Below, one piece after another: positions 36,093 to 49,500 of a stretch of DNA of 64,000 bases. Numbering within the stretch: position 1 is the stretch's first letter; each line of letters starts with the position of its first letter. The notes beneath the pieces were generated by a model. That model made no database searches. It was given only the letters and a program-made list of their open reading frames with translations, and was not told the DNA's origin. Location: the NCBI RefSeq assembly GCF_028769735.1, contig NC_088170.1, positions 42,262,920-42,326,919 of the forward strand, read 5' to 3'. Position numbers and translations under genes: made by a program. This DNA is from Zonotrichia leucophrys gambelii. Taxonomy: Eukaryota; Chordata; Aves; Passeriformes; Passerellidae.

Positions 36093-39000
36093 AGACTCCC
36101 AAATGTTTCTACTGTAGTTACACTTCAGTGTAGGAGAGCTCTGGCCACCAGTCGCTTACTTTTTTTAGCAGGTGAGAAGGAAGTGTGAAGGTCTTCGGAA
36201 AAACCACAACAAACACAAGCTGAAAGCTGCTGGGGAAGCAGCATGAATTAAACAGAGAAGGATTTCTCTGCACCAGCATTTCCAAGCATTTCCATTCTTC
36301 CTGATTTAGTCCCATTGCTGCACACAGATGTAAGGTTGCCTAGGGCTTGGCTGACCCTACAATAAGTAAGTAAAAAAAACCAGTTTTTTACTCTTTTACC
36401 AAGCCAGACTTATAAAAGTTAGAAAAACACCTTTGACATAGTCTACTGCAAGAAGGAAGATATTATCATGATTACTGTCCTTGCATTGTTGAAATATAGG
36501 TGGACACATGCAGGAAGATTATGCCTCACAGTGCAATAGTGTACAATGGCTAAGAAATAATAATGAATGCCAAAAAAAGATGGAGAAAAAAATTACAGGC
36601 CCAAACAATCTTTCAAAACTGGTAGTTAAAGACCAAGTAATATAGAATCAAAGGGAATTTGAACTGCCCTGCCCAACAACCAGGAATATAAGCCTGACCA
36701 GTAATACAAAAATAGCATCTCCTTATAAAATGAAAAATCTGTGCTAAGCCACAAATCTGCAAAGCATAATTTGGTTTTTCTCTTAAAGTATCATCCCAGT
36801 CTGCCAGACACATTCCTCCTTCTGTCCTTTCAAATACGAAAAGAGAGGGACAAAACTGCCCAAACCTAATGAAAGAGATTGATTAAAAAATTACAGAACC
36901 TATAGCAATAACAGATGCAGATGTGGAAAGGGTTCTTAGAAGGGAGATTTGTAGGGACTTTGGCTCTTGGCTGCTCTTGATAGGAATCTACTCTTCTTCC
37001 TCTTCATACATCGGCACCTATATATCAGGCAAATAGAAACATGATGACTATAAAACACACTGGATTGTGGATGGTATAATGACATTTTGCATTAAAAATA
37101 TGTTTTCACAGCTGTAAATTTTTCTGTGTTACTTATTTTTATAAAATCTGTAACAGATACTTAAAAATACACAGCAAGTCAACAAAAATATTTTGTCTGT
37201 ATGACTCAGCATTTGGAAAGCCAACTGAAGTCTTGGGCCCAGCACTAAGCCACTGGCAGCTTAGTGTCTGTCTTTCCCCCACCTATTCTCACCCCCCTGC
37301 AGTCTCTCTGCACACAATTCATTACCACATCACTTCTAAATCCACTAGAACAGGATTGTTGATGCTATGTTTGCTCACCAACCTCAAAGTCTCTAGGCAT
37401 CTCTTGTGTTCTATGAAGGTCTCAGTTAAAAGCTTTTTAAAAGTATGACTAGATTAGATATACAACTTTACTCCTCTTGGCTCTTTGAATGTGCAATATA
37501 AACATTGGAGCTTTGAGTTTGATGGAACTGTGGCAATAAGAAAAGCAATAAGTAAAATTAATGACTGGTCAGTGGTCTACCTAAAGGAATATATTTATGC
37601 CTCATGATCTTCATGCAAAACTCTAATACATTTTTTTTTCCATTATAAGATCAGTTGATAGTTCAAACATACCAAAATTAGACCTCAGAGAGAAGTATAC
37701 TTCAGCTCCTTACTTGGTGTGATGTATGAATACATTCTTTTCTGAGTCTTAAAGCTCTATAGTCCTAGCAACAATCTTCCTTGAGGCTTTTTTCAAGTGC
37801 ACTTGTGTGTGGAATAGAAAAGGAGACAGCAAAAAGAAAAGTTAATTATACACCAAGATAGGGGAGAGAGGGAGAAGATAATAATCCATTAATACAGCTT
37901 ATGCAATTTCCAGATGTTTATTAATGAAAAAAACACAGAAGGGATTAAATTAAGAGGAAAACTTAAACAAAAATATGAAAAAACCACATTCATATTTGTC
38001 TAAAGCTTGCTGCAGCTCAGAAACCCTTTGTGTGAACCTGGACTGATTTATGATTTCACATCAAAACCACTCCAGCCAGGGGATTTTGCATGGTTAGGTT
38101 GTGAGACCAGATGATTCTCACTATTTCCAGGGTTTATTCAATTCCCAGAACACAAAAGAAAAGCCAGAGGGTGCAAGCCTGCATGAGCTGACATAAAAGA
38201 GAAAACAGCAAATCTCTGAAAAGAACAAGGGCCAAGTTTTACATAGCTCCAGTTGTGAACTAGGAATTTCCACATATTCTTTCCACACTAGTGATTCCTT
38301 TGATATTGCACTGTCTTCCCCTTCCATCCCAGAGAGCCCAAAGTTACATGTGTCTTGACTCTTCTCTAACTGCATAACTTGGCTCTCTAACCTCATCGGC
38401 AGTGCTCCATTAAAGTTCCCAGATTTGGGACAGAGGAAGAGCTCAGAGCTCCAGCGTCTGCCCCAAGTCATGTACGGCAGAAATGATCCTGCAGCTGCAC
38501 AGCTCCCTCCACACTCAGCAGGGCTGTCCTGGCTTGCGCCAGGCTATTTTTAAATCACAGCATGCAATTTCCTCATGCTTTTCATTCTTCTATCCCTCTA
38601 TTGCTTAGAAATGTTATTCTCATTTGTTTAAATGTCTGGAATTCCAAGCAGTTGTGATTTCCTTTCTCACCTCTTTTGACTGCAGACTGCTGTTTCTCAA
38701 TCGTGCTTCCCCTTTTCAACACACGGAATTTACACTTCCCATAAGAAATATGCACTACCCTCTGACATTGGTTCATCTGCTTCTCAGTTCATTGAAACTG
38801 TGTCCAGGCAATGCCAACTGTCCTGAGAATCCCACAGATACTCCTTCCCAATGTTACTTGGCACGTATTTCCTGCATTGTAATTGTTTATTACAGCTTCA
38901 AATCTCTACAGAGAGGACCGCAGCTACTAAGCTGTATGTACAACATCCTTGCATTTATCATTTCAGGATGTTTCAGGAGTCTGTTTTGGTCCTTTGTGGA

Positions 39001-42000
39001 AGAGATATAGAGGTTTTACTCAAAAAGTAGTCCATTTGGGTATCAAATTGACTGACAGTGAAAATAAGAAACCCACAAGTGCCCCTCTGCAACTAAAAGT
39101 CCTTAAATAATTCTGATATATGGTCTCTTCTGTACATTTATTTCTCCTCGAGATCTGTACTTGTGTAGCTCATCTTGCAGTGCCCTCTGGGAAATACTAC
39201 AACTAACACTCTGCCTAGAGGTTTGCAGACTGACACAGAAGCTGCCACTCAGTAGGATGTAAATGGCCAGCAAAAAGAAGGATGTATCTTCTAGTTGTTG
39301 CAAACAGCAAGGATCAGAGGCCTGAAACTCTTGCTGCCATTGCCACTGCTGGTTTTCAAATCCTTGAGGAAGCTGTGTCCTAGGTGATTACTCCTACTCA
39401 GAAATCACCATTATTTGCAATTCTCTCTCAAAGAGAGAGAGAAATGGTTCTTGTCTGAGTTTGGTCATATAAGTACCAACAGGAGATTTTTTTTTTTGTC
39501 TTAGATAATATGCTGGTTAATTAATTCAATTTGATCTTTAAATTAGAAAGATGTGCTGACTTCCACAACTCAGCATTTCAAAGAGTTTGGCCAGTCCTAA
39601 GAGAAATGTTTGAGCAGATTTCAGGTTGTGACACAGGGTTTGTGGCCCCAGTGCTGGGATGGTCCCTGCTTATGCTGTAGCCAAAGAAGTGCAATACCAT
39701 GCCCTCTGTCAATGGCTTTTGGACCTAGAGGGTCAAAATAATGAGGAGTCATTCTGCAGTGTTTCCCCCATTTCAGATTTTAAAAATTTATATAATTATG
39801 TAAAAGCTTCTGCATTTAAGAATGGTTATTTTCAAAGCAGTCGCCATTGACAATAAAAGAACATGAGAAAGGTAGAAATGACATGACATTTCTTTCATAA
39901 GATGTTCTCAAAGCAATCTTTATCTCTGGTAGAAGGCTGAATGATGAATAATCCCAGCAGAACACTGTTGTACACTAATCTCTGTTTTTCGGATATTAAG
40001 AAACCTATGCCAGCTCATCACTTTCTCATCTGGAATGATCTTTAGAATAACTTTTAAGTAGCTATAACTCTAGTTATTACATGCAAAATTGCTGTTGATT
40101 CTCTTTCCAAGCTTGCAGAAAACACCACTTTTAAAAGACATTGTGTATAATAAAATATGTATAGTAAAATACATCTGCCGTTTCAAAGCCAGCTTAATTC
40201 CTTTACCACTAACTACTTTAGGTTAAAGACTGCATGTTTTCAAAGTCCAGTGCTTTATCCCAGTGCTCTCGTAGCTTATTAATGTCTTACTCATTAAGAG
40301 TGACCACCATCAGTACTTAAGAAAAAAAAAAAGAAAATTAGGAGAAAAACCCAGATATCTGAATGCCCCATCAAAAATTACACTCTGTCATTCTCAACTT
40401 CCTTCACTTCCTTGCTGATTTTCTAAATCAGCAAATATGCCCTTGCAGTAATAACTCCTCCTTGAATGTGATACTAGTGCTAATATCAAACAGGATCAAC
40501 TGATGACTTTGAGCAGTTGTGAAATACTATTTTGAACTGTTCCTTTTCCTTTCTCAGCTACAAGAAAGGATGTAACTGTTTTCCAGCAGAATATAATGGG
40601 TTTGGGTACTCCAAGTCAGAAACCTCACAGATATTGTCCACATCTAGGAAGCACTGAGCTCCCTGGGTAACAGGCTCTCTGTGGGATTCCCAGCTGGGGC
40701 ACAGAGCAAAATGAAAACTTCAGCAAGGGCACTATCTCCCAGGCAGCAAGAGCTGACATCCTGGTGGGCTGATTGTACCTTGCAAGAACAGCACACATGA
40801 CCTAGGATCACTTTCTTTCAGTATCCTCATTCAACCCTACGTGTCTTTTGTGAGCTCTCACAATTCATTGGACTTTCCGAGGGGCCTCTTTGTTACTTTC
40901 ATTCATCTCTCTTTTTTGTCTTGTCTGACAAATGCTTCTGCTGTGCTTCAATAGCACAACGCCGATTTCAGTGTAAAGCCTGTCTCTGAAGACCAGGCTG
41001 GTTCACTGCCCTCTTCTCCATTCCCCTACTCTCTGATTCCACGCTGTCAGCTTGCTCAATCACTGAACTTTCACCCGTGTTTTTGCCAAGTTAATAATTT
41101 CCCTATAGACTGAAGAGATGGGCATTTCTTCCTTGCTGAGTTCCTTTTCCTTCTTGAGTTTCAGAAATGCACATAACTTTAAGCTACTCTCCAATTACAG
41201 CTAAATTATTCCCTAAGGCAATTGAGGTGAAACACTACTTCGGAAGACTTTGCTAATGTTTCAAATTAGCAGCAGCATTTGATACAGTTGTCAGTATTTT
41301 TCCATTAACAGCGCTAACCTCCCCACCCTCCCTGTAAACCCATTAAATTGATCTGATTTCCACGGAGCTGATGGAAGAATCCAGGATGCTGTTTCTCCCA
41401 GTGAAGCTGAACTAAAACATTTGCTAGTACAGGCTGATTCTCAGATCACCCTGCTTCACTTATTGATCTCTTTGATTCAGTGCATTACAGCCCAAAAACT
41501 TCTCCCTCCCCCTCTCCCTTTAATCAGCGTAGATCATGTTTCAGCAGGGCTTTAATGGACTCTTGAGGATAGTCATAGAGTGCTTTACCCTTATGACTTG
41601 GTGGCTGTGTAATCAGTCCACTGGCTTAAAATCCATCTGATTTTCTGGAATTCTTCTGAAGAGAACTGAAAGGAGGCTGACAGTGACAGAATTGCACTGC
41701 AGGAGGTAAGTTTGCTCACACACATGTTATTTGCTACTGGTTACTCATTCCTCTCTCCATATGCTTACCAGTGACAACACATGATATGCAGAGAAAGAAC
41801 AGCAATGCTCATCCACGGCTTTTCAAAAAGGCCTGGTTATCCATGTCGGCAGAGCTTATTTCCAAGGCGTATTTCCAAGTTACACTGTTCAGTGCAGCAT
41901 TCTCTTTGCACTATTTATACAGCCCTGGACTCTCATTCCCTGTTGACAGAGGATAAGGATGATCATTGGGCAACCTAATTCTCTAAGATACAATCAAGGT

Positions 42001-44449
42001 CCATATGATCTATCATTGCTTGAGTAATGCTGGCACCGAGCTAAGCCCTAACTGAATGAAAAGGTCATTTTTTGCTCAGCTAATGTATATTTTTTGAGAA
42101 TAACTTCATGCATGGTTCTTGCATGTAATTATTAACCTGCATAATTTTTTTAAGATTTTTTGGTAGATTTTAAAGCATATAAACATTAAGACATTGTGCA
42201 ATTGTAAATGTTTTTGCATGAAATCTTTTGAGAAAAATGAACAGTAAAACTGTTCTCCATTGATCTGATTGTGGAGAAGGATTTATTAAAATGTCCAAGC
42301 TGGCCATTCAAGTATAGTGGCAGCTACTGTGCTTGGGATACTGGGCTCTAGAAGTGTCTAAGGTTGGAAACAACTTAGTCTCACAGCATTCCCCTGATAA
42401 AATTTGAAAAAAGCAACACTCTCTGGGTTTTGTATTTATAGATAAAACTATCACAAGCATTGTAAACATTCTGTATGAGGTCAGCAAGTATCCCAAATAA
42501 ATAATTAGGCATAACAGGAGAGCTAGTGCAAGGACAGCGCTGGTGTGCACAGTGGTGTTACCCCAAGCCTCTGGCCAGCACAGCATAGATATGCTGCTAG
42601 CTGCTGCTCCTGATACACCTCACACTGTGGCTCCTGTTCTTGTCACAATCTGTCTTTAACAATAAGTGGTGTCACAGGCAACCAGCACTGTTTGAAACAG
42701 GGCTTAATAACACCCATTGAGAAGTTTTCAGCCAAGGCTACAGTTTTTGATAATTTTGTGGCCAAGTTTGTATACCCAATTCAAAAGTCCCAGGAGCCCA
42801 AATATTCCAAAGTACTTGATCTTTTTTCCCTAGTCTTTTCTTCATATTATAGTACAACTGTCCACGGCTGACAGCATTTTGGCACACAAGTAGCAAACTC
42901 AGTTGTGAAGCATATTGCTACCACGTTCACAAGGAAAACAATCCAACATAGGGCTCTTCCATGTAAAGCACCTTTTGTTCTCCCCAGAAGTCCATGATCT
43001 GACCTCCTAGCTCAGTTCAGAAGCCATGGAAAAAGATCCATAAGAGTTTACACAAACAGACCAAGGCACAGGACAAAGAACTCATAATAAACTGGGGAAA
43101 TTAAAAGAGCTGATTGTCTTTCTCAGGAAAAATGGAAATGGTTATGTGTACTACAGATAAAACCACTTTGAGGGAAACCATTCTCTGCAGATCTGCTTGT
43201 GATTAATTCTGCGGGAATTAATGTCCACATTGCAAATATTTTTGTTACCAATAAACATCAAGAAAAATCTACAGACAGCAAAATTACTGCTGTGTATGGG
43301 TGCAGAACCTGTCACTGCCTTGGCAACGTACACATCTAGCACTCCGGGACAAATGTGTCCTTCTGACTTGCCTTGGGCTTCCTGAGTGAAGGTAAAAATT
43401 ACATGAAAGATATAAGAACCAATGCCATGCTGCTGTTTAATTCAAAGCTTGTTGTCTGTCCTGCCTGCTCTCAGCCATGGAATGCTGTTGTACAGCACCG
43501 AGGGCCTGATGCTGAATTCACACCAGGTGAAAGACATACAATTCTGCTGCAATTTGTTCTAAAAAACAACTTCTAGTCATGGAATTATAAAGAAATTCAT
43601 TAGGTTGGGTTCTAGGCTTTCTCTTAAAGGCTATATGAGCTCTGAGAGAAGTCACACTTATGTTTAAAACTAAAATTTGATAAGTATTATTTTCAGTCAT
43701 CTTTACTTTTTTTAAATACCCAGACAATAGTTGACCCTGCTTTGTGCAGGAGGCTCCTGCTCAGAGGCCTCCTGAAGTCCTCTCTGACTTGAATCCTCCT
43801 GTGATCCTGTAATTAAGAATTACTTGAGAAGTGAGAGTTCTTAAATCCAGCCTAATTAGTTTGAATAAGTCCCATAAGTCTGCTTTGAAAGCATTCAGGT
43901 CTGTCTGTCCTATTCAAAGTACACAAATGAATCCTCAGCAGTAGGCTGCACCTGTAACAGCTACTGACATAGCAGCACTGAAAGAGGTAGCACTCCTTCT
44001 TTTGCTGCTTTTGAAGCTGCTAGAGATGATGTTCCTAAATATTTAGATGTTTCATCCATTCTGCAGAACCTCCCTAAGCCCACCTGGTGGCAACATGAAA
44101 TTCCTCTTGGCACACATTTCCCCTCTCATTTTTGAGCCTTTACACAATCCTTGCAAATGGCCCTGCTGAATGCTTCCTGTGGACTTAGAGCCACGCACAA
44201 ACTGCTACTCTCATTCCCCAGGAGAAAGAAAAGCAGAAGTAAAAACTAAACAAGAAAGAAGAAATGTCCTTCGGAAAATTACTCGTGTTCCTGAATCCTG
44301 GCTTTTAGATTAGTGACTGACACGAGTTTCAAAGATAAAAAATGTTAGGAAATGTAAGCTACTAATTCAAGAACAACCCCCAGCTCCTTGCCAAAGATTT
44401 TACTGTCTTGTTCCAAATCATTCTTCCACCAACATGAAGAAATACAGAG
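36093..44449. other. non-coding DNA, no gene recognised
   Basis: No recognisable exon, RNA gene or long repeat. It includes an A-run at 40322-40332. A complex non-repetitive stretch at about 41210-41480 has the look of conserved non-coding sequence but cannot be tested by eye. A splice-donor-like AGGTAAGT near 41704 has no convincing exon in front of it. Confidence 0.65.
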
Positions 44450-44553
44450 TTCTGAGCAACCTGAACTAGTTGAAGATGTTCCTGCTCATTGCAGGGTGGA
44501 GTTGGACTTGATGACTTATAAAGGTCTCTTTCAATCCTAACAATTCTGTGAAA
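44450..44553 (+). mobile_element. CR1 LINE, truncated 3' end (diverged)
   Basis: The segment follows CR1 through the block reading TTCTGAGCAACCTGAACTAG, then GATGTTCCTGCTCATTGCAG, GGTGGAGTTGGACTTGATGA and GGTCTCTTTCAATCCTAACA, and stops at ATTCTGTG. It matches the + orientation 3' end of a CR1 copy but is more diverged than the one at 16.2 kb and lacks clear octamer repeats. It has no coding capacity. Confidence 0.85.
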
Positions 44554-46093
44554 TAGACCTCTCCAACTATTAAAACATACTCCCTGAAAGGTCATCTTCC
44601 TTCTGGTTACAAAGCAGTGAATTTAATAGTTCTCTTTGTTGATTTAGAGCACCCAAAGGAGCCAAGGAACCAGACCTTCAGCTCTACATGGTTGCACATG
44701 TGATCTGGGGCTCTTCTCCTTCCTGACTGGGCACCCTGTCAGACTCTTCCAGACAGGGTACCCAGATCAATAGGGCTGCAGTTTGAGGCTGAGCATCTGG
44801 CCCACACTGGTTTAACTTTGTCAACTAGTTGGATCTGGCTAATATTAGAGACTAATAAAACTCATCTGTTTTGGAAATAACGGTGAGCCAACAGTTAAAT
44901 CTGCCATCAGTAAAATTAAAAAAAAAGTATTAGAGGAAGCCTGAGAATGATTAATGCTGGGCCCAAACTAATCAGAAAACAAATACTCTTCAAAGTTGCC
45001 ATTAAGAAGAAGAGATCAGAGCCAACATTTTGATGCATGATGATGTAGAAATAACTCTGACTGAGAAATGTAGCACTGAAATCAATTTTATCCTATAGTC
45101 CAAACAATAAAAATCACAAGCCAAAGTCTATCCCGGATGAACATATGGGTGTCCCACTGGTTTCAGTCCTAGCCACACACATGCATCTGAGGGTGCATTT
45201 TGGAACCTCAGGTCTTCAATCCACAACCTCTACTAAGCTCAAATATTTCGTGCACTAAGGATGAGGGTTGCACAGCTGCAACTGAGAACAGAATTTGGCC
45301 TGTTTACTTAAGTACTGTGTCTGAAGTGGGTTTTTCTCCTACTGAAAACCCTAACTTTTTAGGGTTATGAAAATTTGTAAGTGGCATATCGTAAAAATCT
45401 TCCAGTCTGCAATATAAAATACACCCTGGAAACTACTTAAATTAATAGAATCCATCTTCCAGAGTCAGGAAATGATCCATTGGAGAATAAAAATGAGGAA
45501 AACCCGTTTTACTTTCTTTGACTCTGGACTGGACTTATGTCTCTTCTAGATTTTTGACTTTCAAGTCCTTCACTACCCTTCTATCCAACATGTACTGTCT
45601 CTGAAAACATCTGAACCTTTGTTCAAACATAATTTTACTGCATCTGTTTCTCCCCTCTTTGCTTTGGCTCACAACACTACGAGGACAGATAAATAACCAA
45701 CAATGTCAGAAACCTACATCATAAATCATTGGGAAATTGAAGTAACTTGAATAGTCTTGCTAAGTTCTGATACACATTAACTATATGTACAGCTTTTGGG
45801 AAGGCTGCGTGCAATTGCAAGTCATTAACCTGAGGTGCATCCCACATCTCACATGGAGCTCTGCGGAGCCTGACCCAATGCTGCCGACCTTCAGGGAGTG
45901 TTCTCCAGAGTTCATGGCTCACATACTCAGTGCTTAAATCTATGGAATAAGATCCCAGTATTACTGGGTGGAACATGCCTGGGCTCGTCTGACACTTGCT
46001 GCTGGACCAAAGGCGGCAGCTGTGGTATTTCACCTCAGAGACACCTTTGGCTAGCTGGAAATTGCAGCCAGGCACTTGGAACAAGTCCAGGCT
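44554..46093. other. non-coding DNA, no gene recognised
   Basis: A 121-codon minus-strand frame (45719-46084) lies directly 3' (in minus orientation) of the probable LTR at 46.1-46.5 kb. Its product does not resemble Gag or any other retroviral protein. A GAATTTGGCC motif near 45291 is similar to the old-repeat fragments noted elsewhere. Confidence 0.6.
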
Positions 46094-46512
46094 TGTAGGA
46101 ATTCAGTTATTACCTCTGATGAAAAGGCTCTAGGCGAGGTGAGGAAGACAAAGGAGACTGATTCTGCTGGAGGATAAATCCAGGGTCACTGACATCTGAA
46201 TCTTGGTAATGGCTCCAACAGAATCCCGACCGAATGGTCTGAGTGTCCTTTTAAGCCCAGGGGGAGGGGGGAGGTAAAGGACAGGTGAGCCACCAACCAG
46301 GTGGGAGCGGGTGAGTCTCAGGGGACAATGACACTTAGACAGGCCAATGACCCCAGGTCTGAGAAGCATCTTTTGAACTTCTGCCAATCACATGACGCCC
46401 TTGCTGGAATGCTAAGCTTGACGGACAGCACTTAGCAGGAGGCAAGGGGGAGGGGAAAGGAGAGCTTGGCACACCTGAGGGGTTGGGATAGGTGAAACAG
46501 GAAATGGCATCA
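46094..46512 (-). mobile_element. probable solo LTR (unclassified)
   Basis: On the minus strand the segment starts TGTTGCAGTGTGATGCC and ends GGTAATAACTGAATTCCTACA (written from the 3' edge inward), so TG...CA ends are possible over about 419 bp. Midway there is a C-rich block followed by GGGCTTAAAAGGACACTCAG, which looks like a TATA-type core promoter, and then a GATTCTGTTGGAGCC block like an LTR R/U5 region. CpG and GC are higher than in the flanks. I found no convincing target duplication and no poly(A) signal, so the class and the exact ends are uncertain. A non-viral promoter-like patch is the alternative. Confidence 0.45.
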
Positions 46513-49500
46513 CACTGCAACAAAATCCACCTGGAAAATCAAGCAGATTGTGTTTTTCTTAAGAATTCTATGCCAGTGTTTGGAAAACGTGAATTATCAC
46601 TAAAATTGTTAGCAAAACAAAGAGAGGATTCCCAGGGACCACATAAAGGTCTTTGCACAAGTTCTGCATTTGCTTAGGGTCATTGGGAAATTCTATTTTT
46701 TCTGAACTGAATTATCCAAAGGAGCAGCTAGGACAAGTATTGCAATTAAAAATCATTGGAAACAAGGTGTCCAACCTCCAGTCCTGCTCTCTAGAATTTT
46801 TGTGAGGATTTAGAAATACTATTACTAATGACACTAAGGACACCTAAATCCCTGGCTGCTGGGACTGTGAGTGCACACTCTTCAGGGGTCAGCTTCCGGT
46901 CGGGTCAGCAGGGAACTTCCAACCTGTGGTGGTCATGGAGTAGTGTAGGAGAGAGATTACCTTCAGCCAAATCAGGCACTTTGACCCTGCCAGAACTTCC
47001 ACCATGCAACTCTAGAAGTATCAATGACTAGAAGTATCCAGAAGGATATAATTATCATAACCTTTTAACAGGCCTAATGACACGCCAATAGAGAATCTCA
47101 CAGGCAAAGCACCCAACCTGTGAGAACATTCCCCCAGACCCCAGCTGGCTCCCATCTTTGCATCCTACATCTTGGCCATGAGTAGACTTGTAGACTTTAA
47201 GACAATCCCACCGGGGCTGGGGGAAGCTTTGCATTTGTTTCAGCACAGTGGCATTTTAAGAAGGGGCCAATTTACTGTTCCGAGCAGTTTTGAATTTATG
47301 TGCAGAGAAAGAACAACTCTGGCGCCATGAGACACCATCCACCAAAAAACACAGGATCAATTCCCACCAGCAGTTTGGGGAAGGCTTTTCCCAGCAAATA
47401 ACTTAACTGCCATGGATGCTGGCTCCACCTTTCTTCCAGATTCAGACACAGAAATTGTAACACAAAAATCATATTTTTGATCAAAGGTGTACTTGCTTCA
47501 AAACACTGGATGTCTCAGTGACAATCACATCTGACTGTTGAAGCTGTAGCCAATTGTCTTGGGAAGCACTGGTAGATGTGTTGAAGAAAAGCCAGGACAA
47601 ATCCGTAAGCACATCCTGGATTTGCCCATTTGCCCATTACAGTATTTCTTTCTTCTTAAGAGTAAGAGAAAACTCATTTCCAAAGTAGACTGTAGTGAGC
47701 ATCTGTTTATGAGAGAAGAAAACACACATTGATAAATGACTGGTCAACTCTTGGGCTGAAAATGTGAGAAGTTTCAAATAATATAACCTTTGATCAAATC
47801 ACCAGTGTTTGTAAAAATAAGGATATGTACACACTGTTCTTTCTGTCTCAATATCCTGAACTGGGCAGCAAGTGGAATGTCAACTTAGGCAACTGCATGA
47901 ACCTTTCTGGGGTTAAATTCTAGGAAATCAAGAGACAAGAAATGTAGCAAATAAAGCAAAGTTAAACACAGCTGTGTCTTTCACTCCTTTCATCCTTATA
48001 TCCATGTCCATACAGAGGCACCAATTCACAGTAGACTGATTTTACACTGATGAAATTTCAAGCAAATCTGAATGAGGGAATCACCTCTTCTTTGCAAACC
48101 AAACCTTTCCATCATTTGACCCTGATTCTGCTCCCAACCAAGTCTGCAGAAAATACACAGAGTGCACCACTTCCTTAGCTGAAGGCAAATATTCCTGATA
48201 AATTTATCTCACGCTACCCTGTGTAATGGATTGTTCAAGTACCTTGGTGAGGCTTCTGAAAGAACTGACTTTCCTCAGTTGATACCACAGGCCTGTGTGC
48301 GTACAAGGTTGCCACAGAAGAGGCAAAAAGCTAAAATAGACACCGCAGTATCTGATGAAAGATGGCTGTTTCTTATCAGACCCATTAAAATTCCATTCTT
48401 GAAGACAGAGTGGGCTCAATTGTCCCCTGGAATTTGCAGTCGTCACTCAGAGTAGTGTGGGATTCAATAAAATGGTAAATACACTGGGAAGTGCCAAATA
48501 AATTTTTTATTACAGTGCTGCATGGCTGACTATTCACTGGTTGATGCTGTATGACAACATTTAACTGATAAGAGCACTTGTGAGGGCTGACTTACTTTGG
48601 TCGGGTGGATTTGCTTCTGCTTCCTGGAAGAAAGATTTTGAATGGAAAACATGACTTGCCTTGTTTTACTTACCTGAGTAAGCCCAGACTTGTAAACAGA
48701 CTTAGTTGAGGCCTTCTGTGGAACACTTTGTAAATCTTGTAAATCACAAGAAGCTGAGGAGTATGCATTCCTGGCTCTGATAGAAACTAACAAAAAAGAG
48801 AAAATTCACAGCCGGAACTTCAAACCTCTGTTACTTTCATTTTACTCTGTGCAAATTCATTGCACAAATGAGACATGAGCCTCTCTAATTATGTGAGTAG
48901 ACTGTGGCAAGACAAAGAGGAACAGAGGCTGGACATCCAACTTTTTATTTCTTTGACATTGGGAAACTTTTCTCCAGAAATACTCGAGCTAAATTTGACT
49001 CAGTCATATGTGTTGAAGGAAAAACTTGGTCCTTATTTTGATTTTTATTTTTCAGACACTGACCAACATAATTTTGTTCCGCAGGACCTTCAACATTATT
49101 ATACACACAAGTGGAAAGGCTCTACTCTTTGGATACTTAGATAAAGACACTATATTTTCACTCCTGGAAAGGTGTTAAAATTTTTTCAAATGCACTTTTC
49201 AAACAAGCAGGCTTTCAGAAAGAGATTCAAGTGTCTCTGCATACTGGTGAGTGTCAAAAACCTTTTAAGACAGCTTTTATCCTTCCAAATCCATTGCCAG
49301 CACTGTTGCATTAGCTGCAATAGTGTTCTCTCTTTTCTTCCTGCCTACTGTTTTTGTGACTCAACTCAGTTAATTCTGAACTTCTCACCCATTACCAGAA
49401 GTTTTCCTTACTATGCTGACCTTCTGGAAGACAGTTTTTCTTTATGAGTTACATTTCTGAAAGGTGCGAGATATATCCTTTTGCTGCTCTGGAAATACAT

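Noticed and set aside
38624..39010. 128-codon plus-strand frame with hydrophobic stretches
   Set aside because: Hydrophobicity follows from T-rich DNA; no family match.
41698..41712. AGGAGGTAAGT as a splice donor
   Set aside because: No acceptor or open exon upstream that resembles a coding exon; one consensus match per tens of kb is expected by chance.
44733..44759. 8-bp inverted repeat ACCCTGTC/GACAGGGT with an 11-base loop
   Set aside because: Short arms and a wide loop are expected by chance in 64 kb.
45719..46084. 121-codon minus-strand frame next to the probable LTR, considered as a retroviral Gag remnant
   Set aside because: Shows no Gag-like motif and no primer-binding site follows the LTR edge.
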